Assembly: GCA_964630235.1 (NCBI GenBank)
Contig: CAZVUO010000002.1
Coordinates: forward strand, 558,001-622,000
Source: JBFLYH01 sp964630235
GTDB taxonomy: Bacteria > Oederibacteriota > JAAXVQ01 > JAUVAV01
Direction: 5' to 3'
Length of the DNA: 64,000 bases
Below the pieces are notes generated by a model. It had not been told where the DNA came from. It did not search any database and saw only the letters and a program-made list of their open reading frames with translations. Position 1 is the first letter of the stretch; every line of letters starts with the position of its first letter. The position numbers and the translations under genes were made by a program. Below, piece by piece: positions 25,615 through 33,092 of the stretch.

Positions 25615-26382
25615 CTAAAACCAGGAGGCCAGGTCAGCCATGAACCCCCGATGGGTCAGATCCAGGGACAGCGGCGTGAGGGAGACGTACCCTTCCTCAA
25701 CCGCCACTGCGTCCGCGTCCGGCGCGGGATCGAGCACAGACACGTTTTCCAGCGACAGCCAGAAATATTCCCGGCCCCGGGGGTCCATTCGCCGCTCATA
25801 CTTGTCGTGATAGTGATAGCGGGCTTGACGCGTCAGCTTAATGCCCTTGATCTCCGCCTGCGGCAGGGTGGGTACGTTCAGGTTCAGCATGATGCCCGGC
25901 GGCAGGCCGCGCTGCAAAATGCGTTCCGCCAGCAGGCGCGCGTAGTACGCCGCGGCCGTGTAGTCGTGCTGGCTGGAGAGCGCGCCCATGGACACGGCCA
26001 GGCTGGGCACGCCGTAGATCGCGCCTTCCATTGCCGCGGAAACCGTTCCTGAGTACAGGACGTTGGTGCCCGTGTTCGGGCCGGCGTTGATGCCGGAGAC
26101 AATGAGCCGCGGCGGACGCGTCAGCAAATTGGCCAACCCGAGTTTAACGCAATCCGCCGGCGTGCCGTTGACCGCGCGTCCGAACGGCCGGCCGCCGCGC
26201 TCCACTTCCAAAACCCTCAGAATGTGAAGCATGGTGATGCTGTGGCCGGCGGCGCTGCGTTCGGTGTCCGGCGCGATCACCTCCAGACCGCCGAGACCCT
26301 GCAGGGCCTGGTGCAAGGCCAGCAGGCCGGGGGCGTAAATGCCATCGTCGTTGGTCAGTAGAATGTCAGGTGGTTCGTTCAT
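25615..26382 (-). CDS. surE: 5'/3'-nucleotidase SurE
   Basis: A 255-residue cytoplasmic survival protein that dephosphorylates nucleoside 5'- and 3'-monophosphates and helps recycle nucleotides under stress. The metal-binding N-terminal motif ILLTNDDGIYAPG (residues 8-20) is intact. It is followed by APDTERSAAGHSIT, NGTPADCVKLG and SGINAGPNTG, the other conserved blocks of the family. Length fits the usual ~250 residues. Start is ATG 26382 with a weak ribosome site. Its 3' end lies 62 bp upstream of the tRNA-Val 5' end, read on the same strand. It is separated from the upstream lipoprotein gene by a terminator, so it is probably transcribed alone. Confidence 0.96.
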   Translation of the reverse strand: MNEPPDILLTNDDGIYAPGLLALHQALQGLGGLEVIAPDTERSAAGHSITMLHILRVLEVERGGRPFGRAVNGTPADCVKLGLANLLTRPPRLIVSGINAGPNTGTNVLYSGTVSAAMEGAIYGVPSLAVSMGALSSQHDYTAAAYYARLLAERILQRGLPPGIMLNLNVPTLPQAEIKGIKLTRQARYHYHDKYERRMDPRGREYFWLSLENVSVLDPAPDADAVAVEEGYVSLTPLSLDLTHRGFMADLASWF

Positions 26383-26401
26383 GCGGGACGCCTACAAAGC
26401 A

Positions 26402-26427
26402 AAGGGACACGGCGAACCGTGTCCCTT
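26402..26427 (-). terminator. Rho-independent terminator after the 26454-26984 lipoprotein gene
   Basis: An 11-bp stem AAGGGACACGG/CCGTGTCCCTT with CGAA tetraloop, followed on the minus strand by a moderately T-rich stretch. It separates the lipoprotein gene from surE. Confidence 0.7.
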
Positions 26428-26453
26428 CGTGATTTGCGCCGTTTCGGGGACGT

Positions 26454-26984
26454 TTAGCGCGCGGGTGCGGGCGTCGCGGCCGGGGCGGCGGGTGTGTTCT
26501 GGGCAGCCGGCTGGGCGCCCTCTGGGGCTCCGTATTTCTTCCTGCTCTGCTCCAGGAACAGCTCGGTCAGCCGGTTATTGTACACTTCGCGGTCCTTGGG
26601 CGACAGGTCGCTCAAATAGCGCATCATTTCACTCATGGACGTGCCGTTCTTGGAATAAATCTTCTCGCTGTTGGACCGGATCTGTTCGTTGATCTCCATG
26701 AGTTTCTTGGGATCCTTGGGCAGATCCTTGCCCGAAGGAAAGTCCTTCAGGCTCTGCATGGACACTTCATGGGTGATCTCGGCGGCCTTCTTGGGCGTCA
26801 GGTTGCCCTTATAGGGCTGTTTCTCGGTCTGCAAGCCCTTCACGATCTCTTCCAGTTTCGCGTCCACATCGCTCTGCGCTTTGGCGCCCTGGCTCTTCTT
26901 GCCGCATCCCGCCGCGCCCGCGAGACAGGCGGCGGTCAACAATACCAAGCTGGCCCTCCAAAGAAACGAACCGTGCAACGTCAT
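26454..26984 (-). CDS. Lipoprotein, helical, unknown function
   Basis: The start was placed at ATG 26984 (MTLHGSFLW) because AAAGGAG lies 6-7 nt upstream; the open frame extends 26 codons further without support. A signal peptide ends in a lipobox AGAAGC, so the protein should be lipidated at that Cys (near residue 27). The mature part (~150 residues) is charged and helical (DVDAKLEEIVKGLQ, MQSLKDFPSGKDLP, MRYLSDLSPKDREVYNNRL), with an Ala/Pro-rich C-terminal tail. I do not recognise a family. Downstream is a terminator and then surE. Confidence 0.78.
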   Translation of the reverse strand: MTLHGSFLWRASLVLLTAACLAGAAGCGKKSQGAKAQSDVDAKLEEIVKGLQTEKQPYKGNLTPKKAAEITHEVSMQSLKDFPSGKDLPKDPKKLMEINEQIRSNSEKIYSKNGTSMSEMMRYLSDLSPKDREVYNNRLTELFLEQSRKKYGAPEGAQPAAQNTPAAPAATPAPAR

Positions 26985-27039
26985 CACTGGCTCCTTTCGG
27001 GGACATATCGCATGATATTCCCGGACGGGTTTCATCATA

Positions 27040-27531
27040 TCACAGCGCTTTACGGCGGCCAAGATTTTTCTTCGACAGCTTGCCCTGCTTCTCCAAGGTG
27101 GGCATCAAGCGGTTGAGAACCATGAGGGACCCGACCGCCAGCAGGGTGGCCATGGCGGCCAGCGCGTACAAACCGGCGCCGCAGGCCAGGCCGATGCCCG
27201 CCACGGCCCAAATCGAGGCCGCGGTGGTCAGGCCGCTGACCAGCCCGCCTTGGGCGTGGATGATGCTCCCCGCGCCGAGAAAGCCGACACCGGTGACGAC
27301 CTGGGCCGCGATCCGGCCGGGGTCAATGTTGTTATCCGGGCCGTTAAACATAAAAAACAAGTCTATGGACACGAGCATCACGAGAGCGGACCCCAGGCAG
27401 ACCAGGGACAAAGTCTTGACACCGGCAGGCTTGCGGGCTTTTTCGCGGTTCAATCCCACCAAGACGCCCAGCAACAGCGCCAGGAACAAACGCAGCAGCA
27501 TTTCCCACCAGGGCAGGCTTTCCAGCAGCAT
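27040..27531 (-). CDS. MgtC/SapB family membrane protein
   Basis: The start was chosen at ATG 27531 (MLLESLPWWEMLLRLF) with AAGGAGG 8 nt upstream; the longer frame to 27618 overlaps the ComEA-like gene and lacks a site. The protein has ~163 residues and four to five hydrophobic spans. Family signatures are visible: LRLFLALLLGVLVGLNRE, RKPAGVKTLSLVCLGSAL, DPGRIAAQVVTGVGFLGAG and GLTTAASIWAVAGIGLACG. MgtC-like proteins act in the inner membrane in magnesium-limited growth and in regulation of ATP synthase or ion balance. It sits 16 bp after the ComEA-like gene, so it is likely the last gene of the glmU-prs-rplY-pth-comEA run. Confidence 0.9.
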   Translation of the reverse strand: MLLESLPWWEMLLRLFLALLLGVLVGLNREKARKPAGVKTLSLVCLGSALVMLVSIDLFFMFNGPDNNIDPGRIAAQVVTGVGFLGAGSIIHAQGGLVSGLTTAASIWAVAGIGLACGAGLYALAAMATLLAVGSLMVLNRLMPTLEKQGKLSKKNLGRRKAL

Positions 27532-27547
27532 CAGCCGCCTCCTTGAT

Positions 27548-27919
27548 TCATGGAATTCGCTCTCCGGCTGGCGGGTCAGCCAGCCAGGGGCGCAAGCGCT
27601 CCAGCTTGCCCGGGCCAAGCCCTTTCACTGCCAGCAAGTCTTCCGGCGTGCGGAATCCACCGTGTTGCTCGCGCCAGGCAACGATCCGGCTGGCCAGAAC
27701 CGGCCCAATGCCCGGAAGCGCGGCCCATTCCGCGGCGCCGGCCTGGTTCAAATTGATTTGGGCGCTTTCCGGCTCAGGCCAGGCAAGCGCGGCCGGCTGC
27801 CAGTCGTGCCGGGCTTTGAACAGACCGAACAGCGCCAACACGGTCAGGGCCGCGACCACCGCGACCACGGCGCCAGGGCGCCAGGGGTTTCCCGGACCAA
27901 AGACGGGCACCGGACTCAC
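27548..27919 (-). CDS. ComEA-like helix-hairpin-helix protein
   Basis: A 123-residue protein with one N-terminal membrane span (about residues 15-35) and a C-terminal helix-hairpin-helix domain: INLNQAGAAEWAALPGIGPVLASRIVAWREQ, followed by FRTPEDLLAVKGLGPGKLERL. That is the standard ComEA double-HhH, which binds double-stranded DNA outside the inner membrane during natural uptake. The GTG start at 27919 overlaps the pth stop in a GTGA junction, so the two are translationally coupled. No other competence genes lie in the window, so a role in DNA uptake is family-based inference. Confidence 0.9.
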   Translation of the reverse strand: MSPVPVFGPGNPWRPGAVVAVVAALTVLALFGLFKARHDWQPAALAWPEPESAQINLNQAGAAEWAALPGIGPVLASRIVAWREQHGGFRTPEDLLAVKGLGPGKLERLRPWLADPPAGERIP

Positions 27920-28500
27920 GCCTCCCCTGCCGCGGGGGAGGAGGAATTGAAGTCGGTCATGGCGCGGGTGATGCCATGGTCAATCCACCCGAGCACGGCC
28001 TGCACGGCCTGCGCCTGAGCCGGCTCGATCACGGCCGCCTCGGCGGAGGTGAACCTGCCCAGCACGTAATCCGTGATCTCGGCGGCCTGCGGCGGTTCGC
28101 CAATGCCCACCCGCAACCGGTGGAAGGATTGGCTGCCCAGTTCGGCGATGATGGATTCCAGCCCGTTGTGCCCGCCCGCGCTGCCCCGGGCCCGGAACCG
28201 CAACTGACCCAACGGCAGATGGAAATCATCCACAACCGCGAGGAGATGTTCGGGGGACAGCTCGAAATGCCGGGTAAGAGCCGCGGCCGCGCGGCCGGAG
28301 CAGTTCATGTAGGTGGTCGGCAAGGCAAGCACGATCTCTTCGGGCCCGCGGCGGCCCCTCCCCCAGAGGGAACCCAGCGAGTGGCGCGCCAAACGGACGG
28401 ACGCAGCTTTGGCGACCTGGGCGACGATCTCTGCTCCCAGGTTATGCCGCGTATGCTGGTACTCGCGCCCGGGGTTCCCCAACCCGATGATCAGCTTCAC
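27916..28500 (-). CDS. pth: Peptidyl-tRNA hydrolase
   Basis: A 194-residue essential enzyme that cleaves peptidyl-tRNAs released by stalled ribosomes. Conserved blocks are intact: LIIGLGNPGREYQHTRHNLG with catalytic His 19, LPTTYMNCSG with the substrate-binding Asn, VVDDFHLPLG with the catalytic-network Asp, and GSAGGHNGLESI with the second Asn. The length is normal for bacterial Pth. The start is GTG 28500, 8 bp after the rplY stop. The order glmU-prs-rplY-pth matches the well-known Firmicutes cluster. Confidence 0.97.
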   Translation of the reverse strand: MKLIIGLGNPGREYQHTRHNLGAEIVAQVAKAASVRLARHSLGSLWGRGRRGPEEIVLALPTTYMNCSGRAAAALTRHFELSPEHLLAVVDDFHLPLGQLRFRARGSAGGHNGLESIIAELGSQSFHRLRVGIGEPPQAAEITDYVLGRFTSAEAAVIEPAQAQAVQAVLGWIDHGITRAMTDFNSSSPAAGEA

Positions 28501-28508
28501 GGCCAGGC

Positions 28509-29243
28509 TTAGCCTTGCTTCTTCTGGTCTTTTTCCTTCTCGCGTTCCAGACGGCGCTGTTCGCGCTCCTTTTCACCAATGACTTCAGGCTCGACCGCCG
28601 GCGCCGCGGCAGAGGCCGGGGCGCCCGGTGCGCCGGGCACCGCGGCGGCTTCAGCCGGCTTCTCTTCCTCGATATGCGGGGCGACCACGTGGACAATGGG
28701 CTCGTGATCATCCACCAGGATTTCCAGGCCGGACGGCAGCTGCTCGCGCAGCTGTTTGACCGTGATGGCGTCGCCGATGGACAGCGCGGAAATGTCCACG
28801 GTCAGCTGTTCGGGCAGCAGTGAGGGCAGGCAGCGGATGGCCAGATCGCGGTGGACCTGTTCCACGTTCCCGCCTTCCTTGACGCCCGGGGCCGTTCCGG
28901 CGAGGATGACCGGCACCGTCGTTTCGAGGGGTTTGTCCATGGAAATGCGCACCAGGTCAACATGCAGGATCTCCGAAGTCACCGGATGACGCTGGACGGA
29001 TTTGATCATGACGGTTTCTTCCCGCGGCTGGTTTTCGCCCTCGATGGCGAGCTTGACCAGGACGTTGAGACCGGCCGGGGTGTGAATCGCCTGCTGCAGA
29101 TCCTTGTCCTGGATCTGCAGGCTGACGTTGCCCGCGCCCTGACCGTAGAGCACGGCCGGGATCCAGTCCTGTTCCCGGAGCCGGTTCATGGCGTTCTTTT
29201 TCAGCGTGGCCCGCATGCTGGCGGCGAGTGATATCTGTTTCAT
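28509..29243 (-). CDS. rplY: 50S ribosomal protein bL25/CTC
   Basis: A 244-residue CTC-type bL25 that binds 5S rRNA. The N-terminal L25 fold (LAASMRATLKKNAMNRLREQ, IPAVLYGQG, HPVTSEILHVDLV) is followed by the TL5/CTC C-terminal beta-domain (VPVILAGTAPGVKEGGNVEQ, LPSLLPEQLTVDISALSIGDAI). The last ~45 residues are an unusual Ala/Glu-rich, then Lys/Arg/Glu-rich tail (EEEKPAEAAAVPGA..., EREQRRLEREKEKD), longer than in most homologues and probably disordered. It lies 50 bp after prs and 8 bp before pth. Confidence 0.96.
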   Translation of the reverse strand: MKQISLAASMRATLKKNAMNRLREQDWIPAVLYGQGAGNVSLQIQDKDLQQAIHTPAGLNVLVKLAIEGENQPREETVMIKSVQRHPVTSEILHVDLVRISMDKPLETTVPVILAGTAPGVKEGGNVEQVHRDLAIRCLPSLLPEQLTVDISALSIGDAITVKQLREQLPSGLEILVDDHEPIVHVVAPHIEEEKPAEAAAVPGAPGAPASAAAPAVEPEVIGEKEREQRRLEREKEKDQKKQG

Positions 29244-29293
29244 CTCTGTTTATCCTCCTGCGTTTTCGGCCTTTCGATCCGAAAGGCGTTGGG

Positions 29294-30232
29294 TTATTTA
29301 AACAGCGTGCTCACCGTGGTCTCGGCGTGAATGCGCCGGATGGCCTCGCCGAACAGAGGCGCGACCGAAAGTACCCGCACTTTGTGGTTCAACTCCGGGT
29401 TCGCCAGGGGGATGGTGTCCGTTACCGCGATTTCTTTCAGCAAGGAATTGCGCACCAGCTCCGTTGCCTGGCCGGAGAACACCGGGTGTGTGCCGCAGGC
29501 ATAAATGTCGCGGGCGCCCTGGGCGCGGACGAATTTCACGGCCTCCACCAAACTGCGGCCCGTGGCGATCATGTCGTCCACCAGGAGCACATTCTTCTTG
29601 TCCACGTCGCCGATGATGTTCATGGCCGCGGTCTCGGTCGGGCCCATGCGCCGTTTGTCCACGATCGCCAGGGGCGCGCGAAGCTTGGCCGAATAGTGCC
29701 GCGCCAGCTTGATGCCGCCCACATCCGGCGTGACGATGACCAAATTGGGGATGCGTTTGTGCTTGAAATGTTCGATCATGACCGGCGCGGCCTGCAGATT
29801 ATCCACCGGGATGTCGAAGAACCCCTGGATCTGGTCGGCGTGCAGGTCCATGGTCAGCACCCGGTCCGCGCCCGCCGTGGTAATCAGGTTGGCCACCAGC
29901 TTGGCGGTGATGGGGACGCGCGGCTGGTCCTTGCGGTCCTGGCGCGCGTAGCCGAAGAACGGCAGAACGGCGGTGATGCGCTTGGCCGACGCCCGCCGGA
30001 ACGCGTCAATCATGACCAGGAGCTCCATCAGGTTCTCGTTGGGCGGCGGGCAGGACGGCTGCAGCACGAAGACATCCGCGCCCCGCACGTTTTCCTTGAT
30101 GCGCACGGAGATCTCGCCTTCGGGAAAACGGCCGACATCAATGCCGCCCAGCGGTTTGCGCAGATACCGGGCCACCGCAGCCGCCAGGTGGGCGTTGGCA
30201 TTGCCCGAAAATATTTTCAGTTCATTGGCCAC
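29294..30232 (-). CDS. prs: Ribose-phosphate pyrophosphokinase
   Basis: A 312-residue class I PRPP synthase making PRPP from ribose-5-phosphate and ATP for purine, pyrimidine, His and Trp synthesis. Visible are LKIFSGNAN, the FPEGEISVRI block, ATP-binding FGYARQDRK, DLHADQIQGFF, and the PRPP loop VLLVDDMIATGRSL. GTG start at 30232 directly abuts the glmU stop (TAAGTG). The neighbours glmU and rplY are the usual ones. purE is present elsewhere in the window (46912), using PRPP-derived intermediates. Confidence 0.97.
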   Translation of the reverse strand: MANELKIFSGNANAHLAAAVARYLRKPLGGIDVGRFPEGEISVRIKENVRGADVFVLQPSCPPPNENLMELLVMIDAFRRASAKRITAVLPFFGYARQDRKDQPRVPITAKLVANLITTAGADRVLTMDLHADQIQGFFDIPVDNLQAAPVMIEHFKHKRIPNLVIVTPDVGGIKLARHYSAKLRAPLAIVDKRRMGPTETAAMNIIGDVDKKNVLLVDDMIATGRSLVEAVKFVRAQGARDIYACGTHPVFSGQATELVRNSLLKEIAVTDTIPLANPELNHKVRVLSVAPLFGEAIRRIHAETTVSTLFK

Positions 30233-31627
30233 TTACCGTTTCCTCCTCGGGTTCTTTGCCGGCGGCACCGTACGCCGCTTGATGATCCGGGCCGGCACGC
30301 CCACCGCCACCATTTCGGCCGGAATGCGGGTGCCCGCTTTGACCACCGCCCCCGCGCCGGTCAGGGCCTTCGGCCCGACCGTGCAGGGCGCGACCAGCAC
30401 CGTGTGGCTGCCGATGAATGCCCGTTCGCCGATGCGCGTCGGATGCTTTCTCGAGCCGTCGTAGTTGGCGGTAATGGCGCCGGCGCCGATGTTCGCGCCC
30501 GCGCCGACCACGGCGTCGCCCAGATAGCTGACATGGCCGACCTTGACGCCGCGCTTGACCCAGCTGCGGTTGATCTCCGCGAAGTTGCCGACCGTCACGC
30601 GGTCATCCACCCGCGTGCCCGGCCGCAGATGCGCGTACGGACCCACGCGCACGCCGCGCCCCAGGCGGCTGCCTTCGACCACGGAATGGCGGATGACGAC
30701 CCCTTCGCCGGTCACGCTGTCCGCCAGCTCGGCGGCCGGGCCGATCCGGTTGCGCCCGCCCACCACCGTGCGGCCGGTGAGCCGGGTCCCCGGCAGGAGT
30801 TCAGTGTCCCGGCCGACCCGCACAAGCGGGTCGATCCAGGTCGAGGCCGGGTCCCAAATGGTCACTCCCGCGGCCTGCACGGCCGCGAGCTTGCGCTGGT
30901 TGAGCACGCCGGCCGCTTCCGCCAGTTCGCGCCGCGAATTGACCCCCAGGATCTCCGCCGCGTCTTCGGTCCTGACCGCGGCCACGCGCGCACCGCCGCG
31001 TGCCAGCCTCTCCGCGACGTCGGTGAGATAATATTCTTTTTTACGGTTGCGGTTGTCGAGACGCCCGAGGGCCTGCCACAACCGCGGTGCGTCGAAGCAA
31101 TACGCCCCGCTGTTGACCTCGGTCACGCGGCGCTCTTCCGGGGTGGCGTCTTTCTCCTCCGCGATGCGCCGCACCCAGCGGCTGTCCGCCGGATCCCTCA
31201 GCACGCGCCCATAGCCGAAAGGGTCGCGCACGCACGCGGTCAACACCGTGGCCGCGGCCTTGAGCCTGCGGTGGGTCCGCACCAGGCGCCGCAGAGTGGC
31301 CGGCGTGATCAGCGGCGCGTCGCCGCACAGCACCAGCACAGGACCTGCGTGCCCTTTCAGGGCGGCCCGGGCCGTAAGGACGGCGTGCCCAGTGCCCAGT
31401 TGCCGGGACTGCCGAACCGGACGCACACCGGCAGGCAGGATCTCCCGCACGCGTTCCGCGCCGTGTCCCAGCACCACGACCTGGCGCAAGGCGCCGGCTG
31501 CCCGCGCGGCCGCGAACACCCATTCCAACATGGGTTTGGAACCAAGGCGATGGAGCACTTTGGGCGTGTCGGATTTCATGCGGGTGCCCTCGCCCGCGGC
31601 CAAGATCACTGCAGCCAAACCCGGCAT
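30233..31627 (-). CDS. glmU: Bifunctional GlmU (UDP-GlcNAc synthesis)
   Basis: A 464-residue two-domain enzyme: N-terminal uridyltransferase (AVILAAGEGTRMKSDTPKVL at residues 6-25) and C-terminal left-handed beta-helix acetyltransferase (GPYAHLRPGTRV, VGNFAEINRS, VGHVSYLGDAVVGAGANIG, GAITANYDG). It acetylates glucosamine-1-phosphate and converts it to UDP-GlcNAc for peptidoglycan and envelope polysaccharide. ATG 31627 has AAGGAG 5 nt upstream. It opens the run glmU-prs-rplY-pth-comEA-mgtC. A repeat-rich 1.4-kb region separates it from spoVG, which is adjacent in Firmicutes. Confidence 0.97.
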   Translation of the reverse strand: MPGLAAVILAAGEGTRMKSDTPKVLHRLGSKPMLEWVFAAARAAGALRQVVVLGHGAERVREILPAGVRPVRQSRQLGTGHAVLTARAALKGHAGPVLVLCGDAPLITPATLRRLVRTHRRLKAAATVLTACVRDPFGYGRVLRDPADSRWVRRIAEEKDATPEERRVTEVNSGAYCFDAPRLWQALGRLDNRNRKKEYYLTDVAERLARGGARVAAVRTEDAAEILGVNSRRELAEAAGVLNQRKLAAVQAAGVTIWDPASTWIDPLVRVGRDTELLPGTRLTGRTVVGGRNRIGPAAELADSVTGEGVVIRHSVVEGSRLGRGVRVGPYAHLRPGTRVDDRVTVGNFAEINRSWVKRGVKVGHVSYLGDAVVGAGANIGAGAITANYDGSRKHPTRIGERAFIGSHTVLVAPCTVGPKALTGAGAVVKAGTRIPAEMVAVGVPARIIKRRTVPPAKNPRRKR

Positions 31628-31789
31628 ACTGCTCCTTGAATTTCCTGCAAAATTTTCCTCAACCCGAAGGGGAATGGCAGCCCAAAGAACCCTTTGTCAA
31701 AGCTGTAAATTGGACCGGGGAAAGGCGATATTTTAGCTTGAAGGCTTTAAAAAATCCAGGTTTTTGTGAAAATATTTAATTATCGTTAT

Positions 31790-31860
31790 CTGGATTCCGG
31801 CTTTCGCCGGAATGACGATTTTTTAAGAAGATTGTCACCCCGGCGCAAGCCGGGGTCCAG
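31790..31860. repeat. REP-like pair of inverted hairpin units
   Basis: Units 31790-31816 (CTGGA-TTCCGGC...GCCGGAA-TGAC) and 31834-31860 (GTCA-CCCCGGC...GCCGGGG-TCCAG) in opposite orientation. They share the CTGGA/TGAC borders with the pair at 14676-14755. Confidence 0.75.
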
Positions 31861-31874
31861 AGAGAAGTGGTGGA

Positions 31875-32114
31875 TTATATAAATAATTTATTGCCCCAAA
31901 CTTGAAAAACCAGAACAACCAACTGTAGTATACCTAAAACCACGAGAATGATCGTTAGCCAGTTTAATCGAGTGGCAATTTGTTGGTTTTCTTTTACCAG
32001 CAGCATCTGAAGTCTAATTTCGGCATTTTGCCTGGCTTCGGGATCACTGTACCCGGTTCCGCCTTGAAAAGTATCAAGTATTTTTTGGACTTCGTTTTTT
32101 TCATGTGCTCCCAC
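31875..32114 (-). CDS. Small single-span membrane protein, hypothetical
   Basis: A 79-residue frame starting at GTG 32114: a hydrophilic N-terminal half (VQKILDTFQGGTGYSDPEAR, then a helical stretch) and one strong C-terminal membrane span (LTIILVVLGILQLVVLVFQV). Codon use is AT-richer than its neighbours and the ribosome site is poorly spaced, so the start is uncertain. It is surrounded by dispersed repeats between glmU and spoVG. Its tail-anchored layout looks genuine, but it could be a recent arrival. Function unknown. Confidence 0.5.
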   Translation of the reverse strand: MGAHEKNEVQKILDTFQGGTGYSDPEARQNAEIRLQMLLVKENQQIATRLNWLTIILVVLGILQLVVLVFQVWGNKLFI

Positions 32115-32135
32115 ATCCCCTTACAACTTAAAGCT

Positions 32136-32232
32136 CGTCATTGCGAGCGAACCTTTCAAGGTGAGCGAAGCAATCTCGCCGGTGGCTGGATATCAGCAAG
32201 ATCGCTTCGTCGCGTCGCTCCTCGCGATGACG
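32136..32232. repeat. Palindromic dispersed repeat with 12-bp terminal inverted repeats
   Basis: Begins CGTCATTGCGAG and ends CTCGCGATGACG (11 of 12 match as inverted repeats), with internal GCAATCTC and GATCGCTTCG segments. This resembles a widespread bacterial intergenic palindrome. There is no coding capacity. Confidence 0.7.
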
Positions 32233-32296
32233 CATTCTGTTATTACCTTCAGCAGGACGAGAGTAGAGAGGTGAAAGTAGACCGCCCCGACCGGAA

Positions 32297-32419
32297 TTTC
32301 CCCTCGCCCCGCGCGAGCGGGGAGAGGGTGCGGGTGAGGGGTCCCACGATGCATCCATTATCGTTAACCCTCACCCCCGCCCTCTCCCTATCGTCTTACT
32401 ACACGAGGGAGAGGGGGAA
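32297..32419. repeat. Two inverted C-rich hairpin units
   Basis: One unit near 32297-32341 (CCCCGC-GCGA-GCGGGG with GAGAGGG and GTGAGGG flank) and one near 32369-32419 (CCCTCACC, CCCTCTCCC ... GGGAGAGGG) in opposite orientation. A third palindromic family within the same 1.4-kb intergenic region. Confidence 0.65.
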
Positions 32420-32525
32420 CTTTTTGGGACTCCCGTCGGTCGCAGGTTCGCTGTTTCTACTGTTCACCTGTTCTGCGGCTCCCCTGCTCTGCCACAGTTT
32501 TCGCAGTGCGACAAAAATGAAAATC

Positions 32526-32782
32526 GAGCAATTGAACAATAGACCGCAATTGAGCATTATTTTCCTTAACTTGCTCAATTTGCTCTATTTGCTCAATTGC
32601 TCTGCTCATTTTGCCTTTGGCAAAATGAGCTGGCTGCCGGGCCTGGATTCGCCCCGTCGCCCAAGGGCTCCCCATAGGGGCTCTGCCCCTGTGGCGCCCT
32701 GAACCTTTTCGGTTCAGGGCTGTCACCCCGAGAGCGCGGGGGAACCTTTCCCCCGCTCCCCCTTCTGGTTCTCATCCAGGCC
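32526..32782 (-). repeat. tRNA-associated structured element, copy B (beside tRNA-Gln)
   Basis: A ~257-bp non-coding block with the same order as the element at 25206-25461. 32526-32603 is a long imperfect inverted repeat of GAGCAATTGA/TTGCTCAAT units. 32604-32630 is a perfect 12-bp hairpin with 3-nt loop. 32631-32651 is an exact copy of the last 21 nt of the tRNA-Gln gene. 32652-32773 begins CCCCGTCGCCC and holds hairpins CCCTGAACC/GGTTCAGGG and AGCGGGGGAA/TTCCCCC. 32774-32782 (ATCCAGGCC) is inverted with respect to GGCCTGGAT (32640-32648), closing the block. Many hairpin bases differ from copy A while pairing is kept. Confidence 0.8.
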
Positions 32783-32851
32783 TTGCTTTTTCTACTGTTC
32801 ACCTGTTCAACTGCTCGTCTGCTCCGCCAAAATTTGGCTACGCAGCAAAAC

Positions 32852-32966
32852 AGAGAATGGAGCAAGTAGAGCAAGTTGACCGCAATTGAGCATTATTTTC
32901 CTTAACTTGCTCAATTTGCTCTATTTGCTCAATTGCTCTGCTCATTTTGCCTTTGGCAAAATGAGC
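32852..32966 (-). repeat. Second copy of the element's left arm, abutting tRNA-Gln
   Basis: 32878-32987 repeats 32542-32651 with no difference I can see (110 bp, offset 336). It comprises the long inverted repeat, the 12-bp hairpin (32940-32966) and the tRNA 3' end. Here the hairpin directly abuts the CCA end of the intact tRNA-Gln. The tRNA-Val locus lacks this second arm. Confidence 0.8.
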
Positions 32967-33040
32967 TGGCTGCCGGGCCTGGATTCGAACCAGGATAAAC
33001 GGCTCCAAAGGCCGCCGTCCTACCGTTGGACGACCCGGCA
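32967..33040 (-). tRNA. tRNA-Gln (TTG)
   Basis: Minus-strand cloverleaf: acceptor TGCCGGG/CCCGGCA, D-arm GTCC...GGAC, anticodon arm GCGGC-CTTTGGA-GCCGT with anticodon TTG, T-arm CCTGG-TTCGAAT-CCAGG, discriminator G and encoded CCA (3' end at 32967). Length 74 nt. The U1-A72 pair and discriminator G fit glutamine identity. Its last 21 nt are duplicated at 32631-32651. Confidence 0.95.
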
Positions 33041-33092
33041 ACACGGTAACAGGGTGCTGGAACAACTTTATTTTCAGGTTGTGAGCACCCGG

